Assembly: GCA_907163375.1 (NCBI GenBank)
Contig: CAJQUW010001859.1
Location: forward strand, 620,001 to 684,000
Source: Prostheceraeus crozeri
Lineage: Eukaryota > Platyhelminthes > Polycladida > Euryleptidae
DNA: 64,000 bases
Direction: 5' to 3'
The notes beneath the pieces are model-generated. The model made no database searches. It saw only the letters and a program-made list of their open reading frames with translations, and had not been told where the DNA came from. Shown piece by piece: positions 24,120 through 35,517 of the stretch. The position numbers and the translations under genes were made by a program. The stretch's first letter is position 1, and each line of letters begins with the position of its first letter.

Positions 24120-24359
24120 ATGACAAACTCAGAAACACCATGTAATTTTGTGATCGTTAATGAGTGGTGTGATGAAGACAAGTGTGATCAGAAGGAGACT
24201 TGCGAAAAAGGCAAGACTGTAAGAATTGTCTGGATAGATGAAGAGTGGACACCGAAAACAACGCGCGCGAGAAGAGCGCCCGATGCCCCTAAACGTCCAA
24301 GGTGCTGCAAAGTCTACAATGACTTAAAGGTTCTTCCACTTGACTTTTCCTCGCTATAA
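24120..24359 (+). CDS. Small acidic/cysteine protein, copy 2 of an inverted duplicate
   Basis: 79 codons, paralogous to the minus-strand gene at 23705-23956. The last 40 or so residues are nearly identical, including RRAPDAPKRPRC and the terminal PLDFSSL. The shared block CDQKETC suggests possible metal binding or disulphides, but no known fold is evident. A polyadenylation-like AATAAA lies about 20 bp after the stop. Confidence 0.6.
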   Translation: MTNSETPCNFVIVNEWCDEDKCDQKETCEKGKTVRIVWIDEEWTPKTTRARRAPDAPKRPRCCKVYNDLKVLPLDFSSL

Positions 24360-24617
24360 AGTATATGTGCTTCAATTGTAAATAAATCTAAAGAAATACA
24401 TGTCTCTGCTTTTGATATTCAATCCCTTTATCATGTATCCTCAGTGATAGAGGTAGTATTTAGGAAAAAATGATTGTATCTATCATCAACTGGTATGATT
24501 TATACTGAGCTGTCAAATGATCAGATTTTCACTATGATGTTAATGATTATGTATGCTACATCACCCAGAAAAAAGTGAAAACAGACAGATGAAGCAAATA
24601 AACATTTATTAAGAAAT

Positions 24618-25026
24618 TTACAAATAATTCAAAAGTTCCTCGTAAGTCACATTGTCCCATAAATTCTCACAACCACTGCGGTTGCACTCCAACTGCCTTA
24701 ATCGTTCCTCTGCCGCGACCAACACACCATAGATGTAATTCCATTCCACTTCATTCCGGGGTTGGGATAATGGACTGTACCATCTCCGTATATCATGGAG
24801 AAGGTTAATGTCAGTTTACCTCTTCCTGATTGTAAAGCATGTTTTTCCACCGCACATAAATCATTTCTAACTCTTCTTGCTCCTTTAGATCTGGTAATTC
24901 CAACTTTGGCATATCATCCAGCCTTCTCTGCTTCTCCACGTTTGCCTTTTTCGGAGCGGGAGGGCAAGTTGGTATGCTCGATGCAGGCACTGGTGATTCT
25001 TGCGAGAGAAGTGATGGTGAATCCAT
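24618..25026 (-). pseudogene. Left-arm accessory gene, function unknown, frameshifted
   Basis: ATG 25026 opens a frame (Ser/Pro-rich start, then LPDLKEQEELEMIYVRWKNM) that stops at 24811. A second frame offset by one base carries on from about 24810 to a TAA at 24618 with a coherent sequence (NEVEWNYIYGVLVAAEERLR; YEELLNYL) and an AATAAA just downstream. The simplest reading is one gene of about 135 codons with a single-base frameshift near 24812. It is divergent from the polymerase gene. No family recognised. Confidence 0.5.
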
Positions 25027-25300
25027 GACTTTGAAATGTATGCCATAAACTTGATTTCTTAGTCCTTAAGTATAGGCAAGCAACCAATCAAAATGAATAG
25101 CCAATGAATGTTGAGTATGGGAGAATAAAAAAGGGAAAAATAGACTAGATTTCATTCGATATTTGAGATGTATTGACACTAAGTGAGCTTCTCTCTCCAC
25201 CCAAATATAATCTAACGTTCCTGACGTATCCTATTTTGGTTTGAGTTTATTACTACATTCTGACTATCAAAGTATCAGATTTTGACTTAATTTCGTTGAA

Positions 25301-28300
25301 ATGGTAAGTTAAGGATTTCATCACTCATCTCCTTTAAACGTTAGGCTAATAGCATCTTTCTCGATTTCAGCCATCTACGTCATCATCAAAGCGCTCCCTT
25401 CTCGAGGAAGCTTCACAACTGTTGAGTGAAGGTAGGTTGTAAAACTAAACTATGACTTCAATGGAGATGACAGAATGATTTCTCCTCCAGATGATGACAG
25501 TTCCAACTCAAGTGCGCAGTCACGGGAAGCATCCAAAACATGTGCTGATTGTGGACATATCTTTACGAGGAAGCGCGATCTCACCCGACACATCAGACAA
25601 CGTGTGTGTCAACCCAAGCCATCATCAATCTCCCGAGGTGAGGATAATTCTATTCAACATGTCTCCTTTACTTGTGACTTTTGTTTCCAATCTTTTGAAA
25701 CAGGTTTTGAGTTATCTTCACATAGACTTCACCACACACACACAAATGATAGTTATAGCAGCAGCACCTCCTCTATTCGACTAACTGAAGTATCGCTCAA
25801 TAATGTAGTGAGAAATTGCCAGATGGAATCTTCAGAAACTATTGCTGATTTTCCGGAGTGGTTCCATCAAAATTCAGCATTGATGGATTCGCTCTTTCAT
25901 AATTTAGAGCAGTTCAGAATAAAAGCGCTCATCTACCTTAAAATAAAATATGTTAAAGTTGATTATCATACTGGTGAAATAGTACAGAGGTTGGTGTTTT
26001 ACATGCCCTCCTCTCCTGCTACAGAGGTAGTCGATAAAGAAACTTGGTTAAATTTTCACATCCGAGGACTAAAATCAAATATTGATAAATTTAACGAGCG
26101 CGATAGTGGTCTAATTTTTGATGGCATAGAATCTGCGAAGTTTAAAACTACTCTATTAGAAAATTACCGTGGTCGAGTCTCCTTCAATCTTCCAAAAACG
26201 TTAAGAGCTAAGAATGCAGCCATTTCTGTTGATTTGTGAATCAGAGTGCTTTAAGTATGCGGTATTGTCTATTCTCCACTATCATGATGTACAGAACAAC
26301 CGTTTCCGTAGAAGCAAATATCATGAATGGGAGAATGAATTGAAGTTTGATGACTGCAATCGCGAAGACATGAAGTTTAAAGATATAGAGAAATTTGAAA
26401 AATTAAATGAAATTAAAATAGTTGTTCACATCTGGCAAGAGAGGCTTAAGGGTGTGCGCTACAACAAACGTTCATCAACTTATGATTGGGTAGTCAATCT
26501 CCTGCTAGTATATCAAAATGATAGTGAAACTTGGCATTCATGTGGTATTCCTAAAATGACTCGACTATATTCCCACTTAACATCTAGAAGAGGAGAGTAT
26601 TTCATATGTGACCGTTGTATGCGTCCCTTCTGGTCAAAAGATAAATTTGAAACCCATTATGAATGGTGTAAGCGAATTAAACTGCAAATAGAATGCATGC
26701 CCAAAGATAATGAGTTTTCATATAGAGAGAAAGGTGATGAATTAAGTCCTCTTCGTGTCATCTATGCTGACATCGAATGCCATATTCATGATAATACCCA
26801 TAAAGCGGCAGCCATATCATGTTATGAGGTATGGAATGATTACTTCAAAAATAAAAATAATAAAATGCACGTCTGGCAAGGTGAGGATTGTATACATAAA
26901 TTCTTACAATTCCTCGAAAGCGCTGTCAAATTTCAGCAAAAATATGATAGTGAACTCCAACGCAGATCATTGAATATGTCAGCAGATGATCAAGTAAAAT
27001 TTGAAAGTTGTAAAGTCTGCCCAAAATGTAATAAAACGTTTGATGAAGATAAAATCAAGAAAGTGCGCGACCATGATCACATCACTGGTAAATTTAGAAA
27101 CGTGCTATGTACAAGATGTAATTTTTCACTGATACTGAAACGGCGTACTCTACCCGTTATTTTTCATAACTTCAAAGGTTATGACAGCCATATGATAATA
27201 AAAGGGGGTTAGGAAAAGTGAAAGAGTGGAAGTTAAGTGTAATAGCTCAAACGAGAGAAAAGTTCATGGCCATGACAGTAAAAGTAGCAGTTGACAAAAC
27301 TAAAGAAAATAAGACAGTCTATTTTGATATAAAATTTTTAGATTCCCATCAATTCATGGCTTCATCACTAGCATCTCTCGTTCAAAATCTTAAGTCTCTT
27401 CCACTAACTCAAAATTTGAAGAAACAATATCCTAACTTGACGGATGAAGTCATCACACGCAAAGGAGTGTTTCCATATGCATATTTTGATGCAATTAGTA
27501 AACTCGGCGAGACTTCTCTTCCATCGATAGACAAATTTAGAAATGATTTGACTGGTGTAGAATGCAAGGTAGAAGATTACAATCATGCTCAAGTTGCATG
27601 GACAAAATTTGACTGTCAAACGTTTGGCGATTATATGATCGCCTGTCTAAAATAAGATGTATTTTTGCTGGCTGATGTATTTCAGGAGTTTCGACGAGTG
27701 GCATTAGAAGAAGATAAATTAGATCCTCTTCACTTTGTCAGTCTTCCAGCTATGTCATTCCAGTCTGCTTTTGAAATGACTGGAGAGACCATCCATCTTT
27801 TGCAAGATCCAGAGATGTATAATTTATTTGAACGAGGAATTCGCGGTTGTCTCACATTTGTAAATAGGCATCAAACAAAATCAAAAATAGTGGATGATGA
27901 TCAGATTCATCTTAAGTACTATGACTAGAATAATTTATATGGTAGTTCACTGTCCAAACCTCTACCTCACTCTGAGTTTAGCTGGTTGGCTGATAATGAA
28001 ATTCAGCATTTCTCCAACCCTTCAAACATACTAGCTATTCCAGATGATGGTGATTTGTGATATTATTTTGAGACAGATCTTATCCATCCAAATATTATTA
28101 AAAGTAAAACTGTGGATTTTCCACTTACACCCGAATCAGGCGAAGCGACTGAAGATGTGTTTTTGGACTTTATGAAACAATTTCATAAAGATTTAGAAGA
28201 GAGCGGACAGCCCAAGTATAAGCCTTGCCGTAAACTTTTGCTTACTCAATTTGATAAAGAAAATTATTTAGTCCACTTCTCTATCTTAAAATTTTATTCA

Positions 28301-29258
28301 GAAATGGGGATGATTTTAAAAACAGTTCACCGCATTATCAAATTTAGACAGAAAGCCTTTCTGAAACCTTGTATTGATAGTAACAGTCAGAAACGTGCAC
28401 TAGCCCAAAATAGTTTTGTAAAGGATTTCTATAAATATAAGAATAATAGTTTTTTGGTAAGACGATGGATGATGTTAGAAAGCGTATTAACTATAAACTT
28501 GTGAATCATAATGATAAATCTCAGAAGTTAGCGACATCACCTCTCTTTATTGATAGAGATATTATAGATGATGAGTTGGTTGGTGTTAAAATGATAAAAT
28601 CAGAAGTAGTTGTGCAAGCCCATCTACATTGGACAAGCTGTGTTAGATTATTCCAAGCTTGAAATGTATCAACTCTTCTACAGAATATTAAAACCATGCC
28701 CTCTAATTAAAGACGTGCTTTTGCTGGGCGGTGATACCGAGTTTCTTTTTAAGTATCGGCGCTCAGAAAAAGTTAAATTTCAATGAAGTAGGAAAATCTT
28801 TAGAAAAATATTTTGATACATCAAATTATCCTACAGATCACCCACTATACTCTACTAAAAATAAAGAAAAATTAGGATGGTTTAAAGATGAAATAGCAGG
28901 AAAGGAAATTAAGGAAATAATTCTTCGTCCTAAAATGTATTCTATGAAACCAAAAGACTCCAGTGACAGTATTAAGCGCGCAAAAGGCATGTCTAAATCG
29001 ATTGTTGTAGATATGAAACATGGGGTCTATAAGATAGCCTACATAAATAAGATTATAACGTTTGTCAACATGACCATCCTAAAATCAAAAACACATGAGG
29101 TAAAAACTCATACATTTAGGAAGCGAGCACCTTCAGCGTGGGAGGATAAGAGGTGTTGGATAGGACATAACACATCTCTTCCACATGAACATCCTGGCAC
29201 AAACATATCACCACCCAAAAGAATTAAACTCACACTACCAAATTCAGGAGATGTGTAA
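25301..29258 (+). pseudogene. Protein-primed DNA polymerase B (Polinton PolB), disrupted
   Basis: Predicted exons: ATG alone at 25301-25303, a 67-bp intron (GTAAGT...TTTCAG), exon 25371-25431, a 59-bp intron, then exon 3 from 25491. The N-terminus carries zinc fingers (CADCGHIFTRKRDLTRH; CDFCFQSFETGFELSSH) and a domain with the FNERDSGLIFDGI signature. Later come a third finger (CDRCMRPFW), exonuclease motif I (YADIEC), an HNH-like CPKCNKTF...VRDHDHITGKF block, exonuclease II (IFHNFKGYDSHM), exonuclease III, motif A (YYD...NNLYG), motif B and a C-terminal FDTSNYPTDHPLY block. Breaks: frame changes near 26215, 27205, 28454 and 28735; in-frame stops at 27653, 27926 (inside motif A), about 28058 and 28660. 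The motif C region near 28730 is altered. It normally replicates the element from protein-primed ends; this copy cannot. Confidence 0.92.
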
Positions 29259-29473
29259 ATAGATTCATTCTTAAATCAGTATTTTGATGATGTTTCTTGT
29301 TGATATTCATTGTTGCTTTATGTATCGCTTTAGATTGCACTTTCTTGTGAATATATGCCTACGGTCAGTTCATTCCCATTATATCTGTGAAAAGACTTTC
29401 CCACTTTGTCAACATTTCTTCAAAACACTTTTTCATACAAATCTTTTTATTTCAATAAAACTTTACAATATCT
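29259..29473. terminator. Convergent 3' region between PolB and penton B
   Basis: T-rich spacer between converging genes, with AATAAA (about 29453) serving the plus strand. No coding signal. Confidence 0.4.
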
Positions 29474-31020
29474 TTAGTTTGTTTTCCGAAACACTAAAGT
29501 TATAAGGGATTTAGTATCTTTCACATGGATGCACTCATGTAAATCATTTGTCATTTTGAGAGAAATAGACGGGATGGTTTGTTTGATAACAGGATGATAG
29601 AAAATAGGTTTAAACATCTTTTCAACGATTCCATAGGAAGCGTCTTTATCATTAATGAAATTGCGTAAAATGTATTCTTTTTTCTCACCAACAGAAATAG
29701 GTGAAATCAGATCACTTTGAATGTAGAGATGTTGTTCATGTTTATCAAGTGTCATTGGTATTCCTACACCAATCGTGTATGAAGTAGTAAACTTATCCCG
29801 TAGCAATGAAAAGCCAAAGAGTTTTTTCAAGTTGTTACTCAATTGACATTGAATGTGATCACCCAGCTTCAGAACAGCACTTTGATTTTTAATTAAAAAC
29901 GAAATGTGATGTGCCTTTGCATCGTGTCTGCTTTTCAACACTTGCTTCAACTTATGTTGTATATGTGGATTTATGACACGAATAAAGTTTTCAACTGTAT
30001 GATATAGACCCGGCATTATATTGATAGCAACTTTATATTCTTGATAAGATTGGTAAATTTTCTTGATGCGATCACCATAGATGTCCACCCACCATTCATC
30101 ATTAACTGAATCAGTTTTAGTGTGATATTCATGAGAAGCATAAACCACACCGTTTCCATTAATAGGCGATGCATGTCTTACAAAATGACGCAAGGTTGGA
30201 GAGAAATAAACTGTAGGTTGCTCATTATATTTCTGAATAACCAACTTATCTTCGTCCGCCATAATTTTCTCTCCATACTTCTTACCCACAGTCTCATTCC
30301 ATCGCTTTACTAACTCAATAAGTGTCAAAGGCTTGACACCACGCTTTTTCAAAATGATGCGTTCTTCGCATTCTACAACATCCTCATCAAGTATTATAAA
30401 TTATAATGAAATTTGTTTATCCGTTTTGAATAGATTTTTTCAACATTTGCAATAGCCATTGATGTCAGATGCAGACTGTGTCCAAAACCGAGATGTTGAT
30501 AGAATTCATTATCCAACCTCAATGTAAGACCTTTAAAAGAGTGAAAACGATAGAAGTGTCTCCCGTGCCATTCATAGGTGGCAAACTCATAAACTTTCTG
30601 ACCCTTATTTTTCATAATAGAAGCATTGCCACTATTGAACACCTTAATGATTTTATCTTCATCTGATGATCCATAATAATCTGATTTTAACTGATTCCAT
30701 TCATAATTCCACTTTCCATCTGATGTTAAATTGCATGGAGACTTGAATGCTTTATTCATCGTCATTCCATCATGGGTGCGAGGAGTCAATACCATTTCTT
30801 CCAATTCATTCACATTCTGAATATTACTATCATAACAAATGCTGGAAACACCTACTTCCCACTCACCTTCTAGAAGTAATGGACGATTTAATTCTACTCG
30901 ATAGTCTGATGGTTTATTTTTGGGAAATTTATTCATAGAAGCATTACTGGGCAAGTAGATTAGAAACGAGTCCTTATTTTCACTTTCCATATTATTCACA
31001 TTGGAAACATATATTTCCAC
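29474..31020 (-). pseudogene. Penton-like minor capsid protein, copy B
   Basis: Two frames form one gene. 31020-30394 carries the typical N-terminus (SFLIYLPSNASMNKFPKNK... LEGEWEVGVSSICYD). 30352-29474, open further upstream to about 30390, carries the C-terminal part (LYIQSDLISPISVGEKKEYI, ending in LITLVFRK). This matches the Polinton minor capsid protein, the single-jelly-roll penton homologue that closes capsid vertices. The frame changes near 30394, so the copy is frameshifted there, unless the two halves are translated separately. It lies directly behind a second, related gene (copy A). Confidence 0.75.
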
Positions 31021-31029
31021 ACTTTTGCA

Positions 31030-32433
31030 TTAACTCTTTATTGGAAAATGGAGTGTGATACTTGTTGCAGCATCTTTATGAAAAGGAATCAGCGCACCAG
31101 CATCGTCATAAATTGCAATATCAATTTGTGGTACATAGTTTGATTTCAAGTTTGTATAATGCACTTTCTGAAAAGTATGCTCAGATAGAGTGCTATTGCT
31201 TTTTGGTTGGTAGGGTATCATTGCTAGAAGTGGAGCTACAACATCTCCCACACGTACATCTTCACCAATATTGGAAAATATCTGAAAATAGTTAATACAA
31301 CGCGATAACGATGTGCTCGCGCTAGCTTTTGTTACAGTAACACTTTTAAAAGTATTTTGATCAAATCTCAAAATGTCCATTAGGGTATTGTCCATAATCA
31401 GCTCAATATTTTTCCCACTTACGCTAAGAGACAGAACACCTTCTTTTTCAGAAAAAGAAATATGCTGTTCATTAATCACTTCATTCAAATAATTAATAGT
31501 CAATTTCACTTAAGTGATAATGCGAGGTGCAAACACTCTTGTTTTATGTAAGATACCACCTAAAGGATCTATACACTTTCTGTATAAAGATACGGACCAT
31601 TCTGTATCAAATTGATTTGAACTATTATGTCCCAGATAGCGCATATTAAATTTTCCATGAACAGCTGCAGAACGATGTCGGAAGAACTGATGAAAATCTT
31701 CGGAACAAACCAATACTAGATCATCATCATTTAATTTCTTGATTACGATATTATTAGGCCTTTTGTTGTAAGTTAATGTTGCCACTTATTCACCATCTAC
31801 TCGAAGGAGATAATTAAATTTCTTCAATGATGCTTCAGGAGTCATGTTCGTCTTTCTTGCCTTAATCACAGTCTTCTTCACCAACGTCTTTCATTTTTCG
31901 GAATGAGATCCACATCATAGGCTTTCTCTTTGTAAATTAAATTTTTGCAACCTCTCGGATAGTAATTAGCTTTATAATTATCATAGCTTGTCAAGGCGCT
32001 CGCAAAGCAACCTAAATCATTTTTTAAACTAGTACTCTAAGCAACAATCCAATCTTTATCAACTGCATGATGCATGTGATCATATTCACCATTGTGGGGA
32101 GTAAACTCGACAATGTGTCTACATGCTTTATTCAGGAAATCAAATGCGAATTTTTTTACATGTTGAGAAATCTTTCTTCGGCCATTTCGGAATGTAAACT
32201 TGACATCCCTCTTCACACTGATAGGCATCTGTACGTCTCATATTAATAGTCATCACTTCATGATCAAAAGTATAGACATAGTTACTGTGAACAACTTGGG
32301 TGACGCCTACTTCCCACTTCCCATTCAGCTGTAGTGTATTATCAATGGGAGTAGAAAATATAGCAGCTCGACTGCCAACAAATCTATTTGTTGCCACATT
32401 GCTAAGCAAAACATGATAGAATGACATTTTCAT
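31030..32433 (-). pseudogene. Penton-like minor capsid protein, copy A
   Basis: The start at 32433 (FYHVLLSNVATNRFVGSR, then LNGKWEVGVTQVVH) and the end at 31030 (EDVRVGDVVAPLLAM; LIPFHKDAATSITLHF) are the two conserved parts of Polinton penton-like proteins. In between, the frame shifts near 32150, stops at 32037, and is interrupted by an in-frame TAA at 31510-31512 between two otherwise continuous stretches. It is paralogous to copy B, from which it is separated by about 10 bp, so this element carries tandem minor capsid genes. Confidence 0.75.
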
Positions 32434-32467
32434 TTCGGTAATCTATACATTACCAATTTGCATAACA

Positions 32468-32777
32468 TCATGAAGACTTGGAATTTGGGACTTTCTACAA
32501 TATATTAAAGTTGATCGCGATGGAAACGTTCAATTCAAGAATTCTTATGGAAATACATCGAAAGGAATTACATTAACATGGTGACAATTTTTCAATCTTA
32601 ATGATATCATGAGGGATTTGGAATATCTCAAAAAGTTGAAATTCATCTACTTGGGTAATCAAGTTTGGCTTCAACATCACAGAAATGAAATTCAAATCTA
32701 TCATTCTCATCTCTCCATCTATTTCTCATTTCGCAAATGTAATTGGGAAAAATATAAAAGATGTGTAAATCGCTCCA
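32468..32777 (+). pseudogene. PC4/p15-like remnant, copy A
   Basis: The frame reads DFLQYIKVDRDGNVQFKNSY, then SKGITLTW, a TGA, then QFFNLNDIMRDLEYLKKL. Order and spacing resemble the single-stranded-DNA-binding domain of transcription coactivator PC4 (strand, 'GKKGISLT', 'EQW..L'). It is the upstream copy of a tandem duplication that also includes the TATA box at 32753. Family assignment is by eye and tentative. Confidence 0.4.
32753..32760 (+). promoter_or_regulatory. TATA box, duplicated promoter 1
   Basis: TATAAAAG in the context GGGAAAAATATAAAAG. It is a duplicate of the promoter at 33138, with ATG 32780 shortly after. Confidence 0.5.
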
Positions 32778-32779
32778 TT

Positions 32780-33170
32780 ATGTCATTCATTCGACGCGAG
32801 TTCATCGCATTGCTTCAACACTTCGACACCATCTTCAACACAATGTCACACTCCATCATGAAGACGGAAATTGGATTTCCTACAATATGTTGAGATTGAT
32901 CATGACCGAAACGTATGTTTCAAAGATTATACTGGAAATGTAGGAAGAGTATTTGCTTTATCATATCGACATTTTCCGTCTCTAAATCATTTTATGAAGG
33001 ACTTACAATACTTCTATATGAAAAAACATTCACGCATAGGAAATCGCATACGGTTGCGACTCAACAAACAGCGAATTCAAATCTATCATTCACAACTATC
33101 TACCTACTTCCCATTTCATCAAGGCAGTTGGGAAAAGTATAAAAGGAAGATACATCGCTCTATTTACTAA
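32780..33170 (+). pseudogene. PC4/p15-like protein, copy B, frameshifted
   Basis: It opens at ATG 32780 (MSFIRREFIALLQHFDTIF) and shifts frame near 32880 into FLQYVEIDHDRNVCFKDYTG, then NHFMKDLQYFYM. It is clearly related to copy A, but the 'KGITLT' strand has diverged. The last 30 codons overlap the DNA that forms the TATA region of the next gene, so the true stop may be earlier. Its position next to a TBP-like gene fits a transcription role; that is inference. Confidence 0.4.
33138..33145 (+). promoter_or_regulatory. TATA box of the TBP-like gene
   Basis: TATAAAAG, 43 bp before ATG 33181, within GGGAAAAGTATAAAAGG, matching the duplicated promoter at 32753. Confidence 0.6.
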
Positions 33171-33180
33171 TTTCTTCATC

Positions 33181-33726
33181 ATGAAACGTCATCGCTACAC
33201 CATCGTCAACATTCTCCGACGCATCAGACTCTACACGAAAATCGATCTCGCAACATTACATCAACAAATTCCAAACAGAAAGTATTATCCGGGTCGACCG
33301 CAAATGTTAGTGGTGAAGATGAGCAATTTACGGAATCTTCAACTCTTCCCAAATGGAACTGTTCAGATTCTCGGCGCCCTTTCTCATTTATCAGCGCGGT
33401 TAATGCGCCTAGAGCTGCAGAAACTACTACGTCGGATATGGAAGAGGGAGAAGTGTGTGATGTCGAATCTGACTGTGGACAATATGGTGATCTCTACTCA
33501 ACTGAGTGAAGATGTATCGTTTTTAAAGATTCATACCAGCAGTCTCAATTTGTGTTATGAACCAGAAGTTTTTCCCGCGGCTCTTATTAGTTGTTGGTTA
33601 CCTGTGCATGTGGCAATCTTTCATAATAGTTAAGTTATCATTACTGGACTGAAATCTGAAATGCAAGCAGATACGATCCTAGACTATCTAATCGAGTATG
33701 TACATCACCAACGGATTGTAAAATAG
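33181..33726 (+). pseudogene. TATA-binding-protein-like protein, one nonsense codon
   Basis: 181 codons with one in-frame TAA (33631-33633); element 2 has a lysine codon there. The protein shows the two direct repeats of the TBP saddle. Repeat 1 is TIVNILRRIRLYTKIDLATL, then YYPGRPQMLVVKM, then FPNGTVQILGALS. Repeat 2 is VMSNLTVDNMVISTQLS, then LCYEPEVFPAALIS, then VHVAIFHN, then VIITGLKS. The YEPE-FP motif and the 'F.NG..xx.TGxxS' strand-helix junctions are diagnostic of TBP. Length fits the conserved TBP core (about 180 residues) with no extra N-terminal domain. It reads toward the protease gene, 29 bp away. In cells TBP nucleates transcription on TATA boxes; here it may direct transcription of the element's own TATA promoters (inference). 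Confidence 0.8.
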
Positions 33727-33755
33727 AAACAATTTTTATTCCAACATGATGCTTT

Positions 33756-34228
33756 TTATTTCAAATCATTATAGAACATACAAATCATCTTTTCATTAGA
33801 AGATGGATTACATGAAAACTTTTGAATAACAGATTTAAATTGGTGTACATGTAAACGTTTTAAGATGAAGTACAGTACAAAAGCACCACATGTTGATGCA
33901 GTATGCAGTATGCAGGATGTTGCAGTATGCGCTCATTTCGTTGATATTGACGATTATGCTTTCTCAACCACTGCTGTGTTGGTATATTCGGAGGTTAAGC
34001 AAGAGAGTCAAATAGTTCACCACGTCGGTTTTCTCCAATAAAGATCGCTTTCCAATGCTCACCGCCTAAATTCTGCGAATGAGTGTTTAGCACAATAAAG
34101 ATGGGATAGTGATTTACTGCAGGTGGTAAGGTATCCAGCGAATAGACATTATCGAAAGCTTTCAACGTCGCTTCATCTGCATTACGCTACACTTTAGTCT
34201 TAATATCATCAGCATTCAACCAACTCAT
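33756..34228 (-). pseudogene. Adenain-like maturation cysteine protease, disrupted
   Basis: Homologous to the intact gene in element 2 (63362-63823). The start overlaps the capsid stop (TAATG). A TAG replaces a glutamine codon early in the gene (about 34187-34189), a second stop follows the FDSLA motif, and a GCAGTAT-type repeat (33897-33930) is inserted just before the catalytic-cysteine region and shifts the frame. The family cuts virion precursor proteins. This copy is dead. Confidence 0.85.
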
Positions 34229-35515
34229 TAGCGATTATAGTGAAGAATTACGTCACGATACTTAGTTATTTCAATATTTGAATCAAAGACTGCATAAATT
34301 AATACATTGATCGTCTCAGGTAGTTTTCTTTTGAACGTCAAATCCAAACGAATATTATGAGGAACGTTAGCTTGACGATAAGGTGCACTAATATTGCTGT
34401 CGGCAGTCAAATCAAATGCATAAATAGTATATCCATTTTTAAACTCTTTCATTGTAAGTCCGTTGGTATCGTCTGTGTTGTAAAAGCCAAAGACATTCAT
34501 ATAATCAATATAACTGCGCAGAAAAAATTGATAAACAGTAAAATTTGTTTTATAGGGTGGACCAGGATGACTAACACCATTTACACGCAAAGCAATTTCA
34601 CTTAAATTGTTGTGTTTGAAGTTGAAAGGATTCTTCTTGACATTACCATTGAATGTATCATTTACAACCATTGTTACCATGAGGTGCTTTGGCGCTTCCG
34701 ATGGAAAAAGACCATCTTTCATAAACCTTTTTTGATCTTTAGGAATAGTAAATGTGAGAAGCTTTGTATATTAAAGGGATAAATGGCATTGTTGCGGTTA
34801 AGACTCTCAGCATGTCCTCCAATTACACTTGGATTAGCCACCACTCGACGAATGTATACTGTAATATCTTCCACATGATTTTTAAATTTCACAGCTGAAG
34901 CAAATGCATTCAACAAAAATTCAGGCTTTTTCAATGTAAGTTTGAGTCGCATACTGGCATTTCAGAGTAAAAATTTTGATTGTCTGAAGAAGTCTAAATT
35001 AAGTGGACCATATAGCTGACATACTTTACTATCTTTAATCAAAGCAGATAGCTTTACAAAACCAGTGTTTGTCTCACTATCAAATAGTGCTGCTTGATCT
35101 CTATACCATCCCATCGCTTCCATATTTATTCCATTGTTGTTTTGAGCTGCTGGATCAAACTGTGATAGAGCATTCAAATATGCTTTATAGGGATAATCGC
35201 TTTGACCACCTTCCACCTGTTGCTCTCCAATGGTTAGAGAAACATCGCGAAATAATGTAGCCAGCGGTAAATTGTTCAGACCAACTTTATGCGCATCTCA
35301 ATTTTAGTTCTATCTTCTTGTTGAATTCTAAACCTCACATCAACCATCGCGTAACTCAAATCAATGTAATCATCGCTAGCGTCAGGAATAACAAATTCAA
35401 TAAGAGCAGTATTCTCAGCTGTACGAGGATGATAATCTACAATACTTGAACTAAGAATATCTGTCTGTATTGCTTGTTGATCAAACAAACAAAAGCCTGA
35501 AGTTTTACACTCCAT
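34228..35515 (-). pseudogene. Major capsid protein (double jelly-roll), disrupted
   Basis: Four minus-strand pieces (35515-35276, 35216-34962, 34952-34719, 34722-34228) together correspond to the intact 425-residue protein in element 2, with the same start (MECKTSGFCLFDQQAIQTDI). Breaks lie near 35277, 34960 and 34720-34780. It would form the hexon-like capsid shell. Gene order (protease, capsid, small basic protein, integrase) is the same as in element 2. Confidence 0.9.
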
Positions 35516-35517
35516 GA

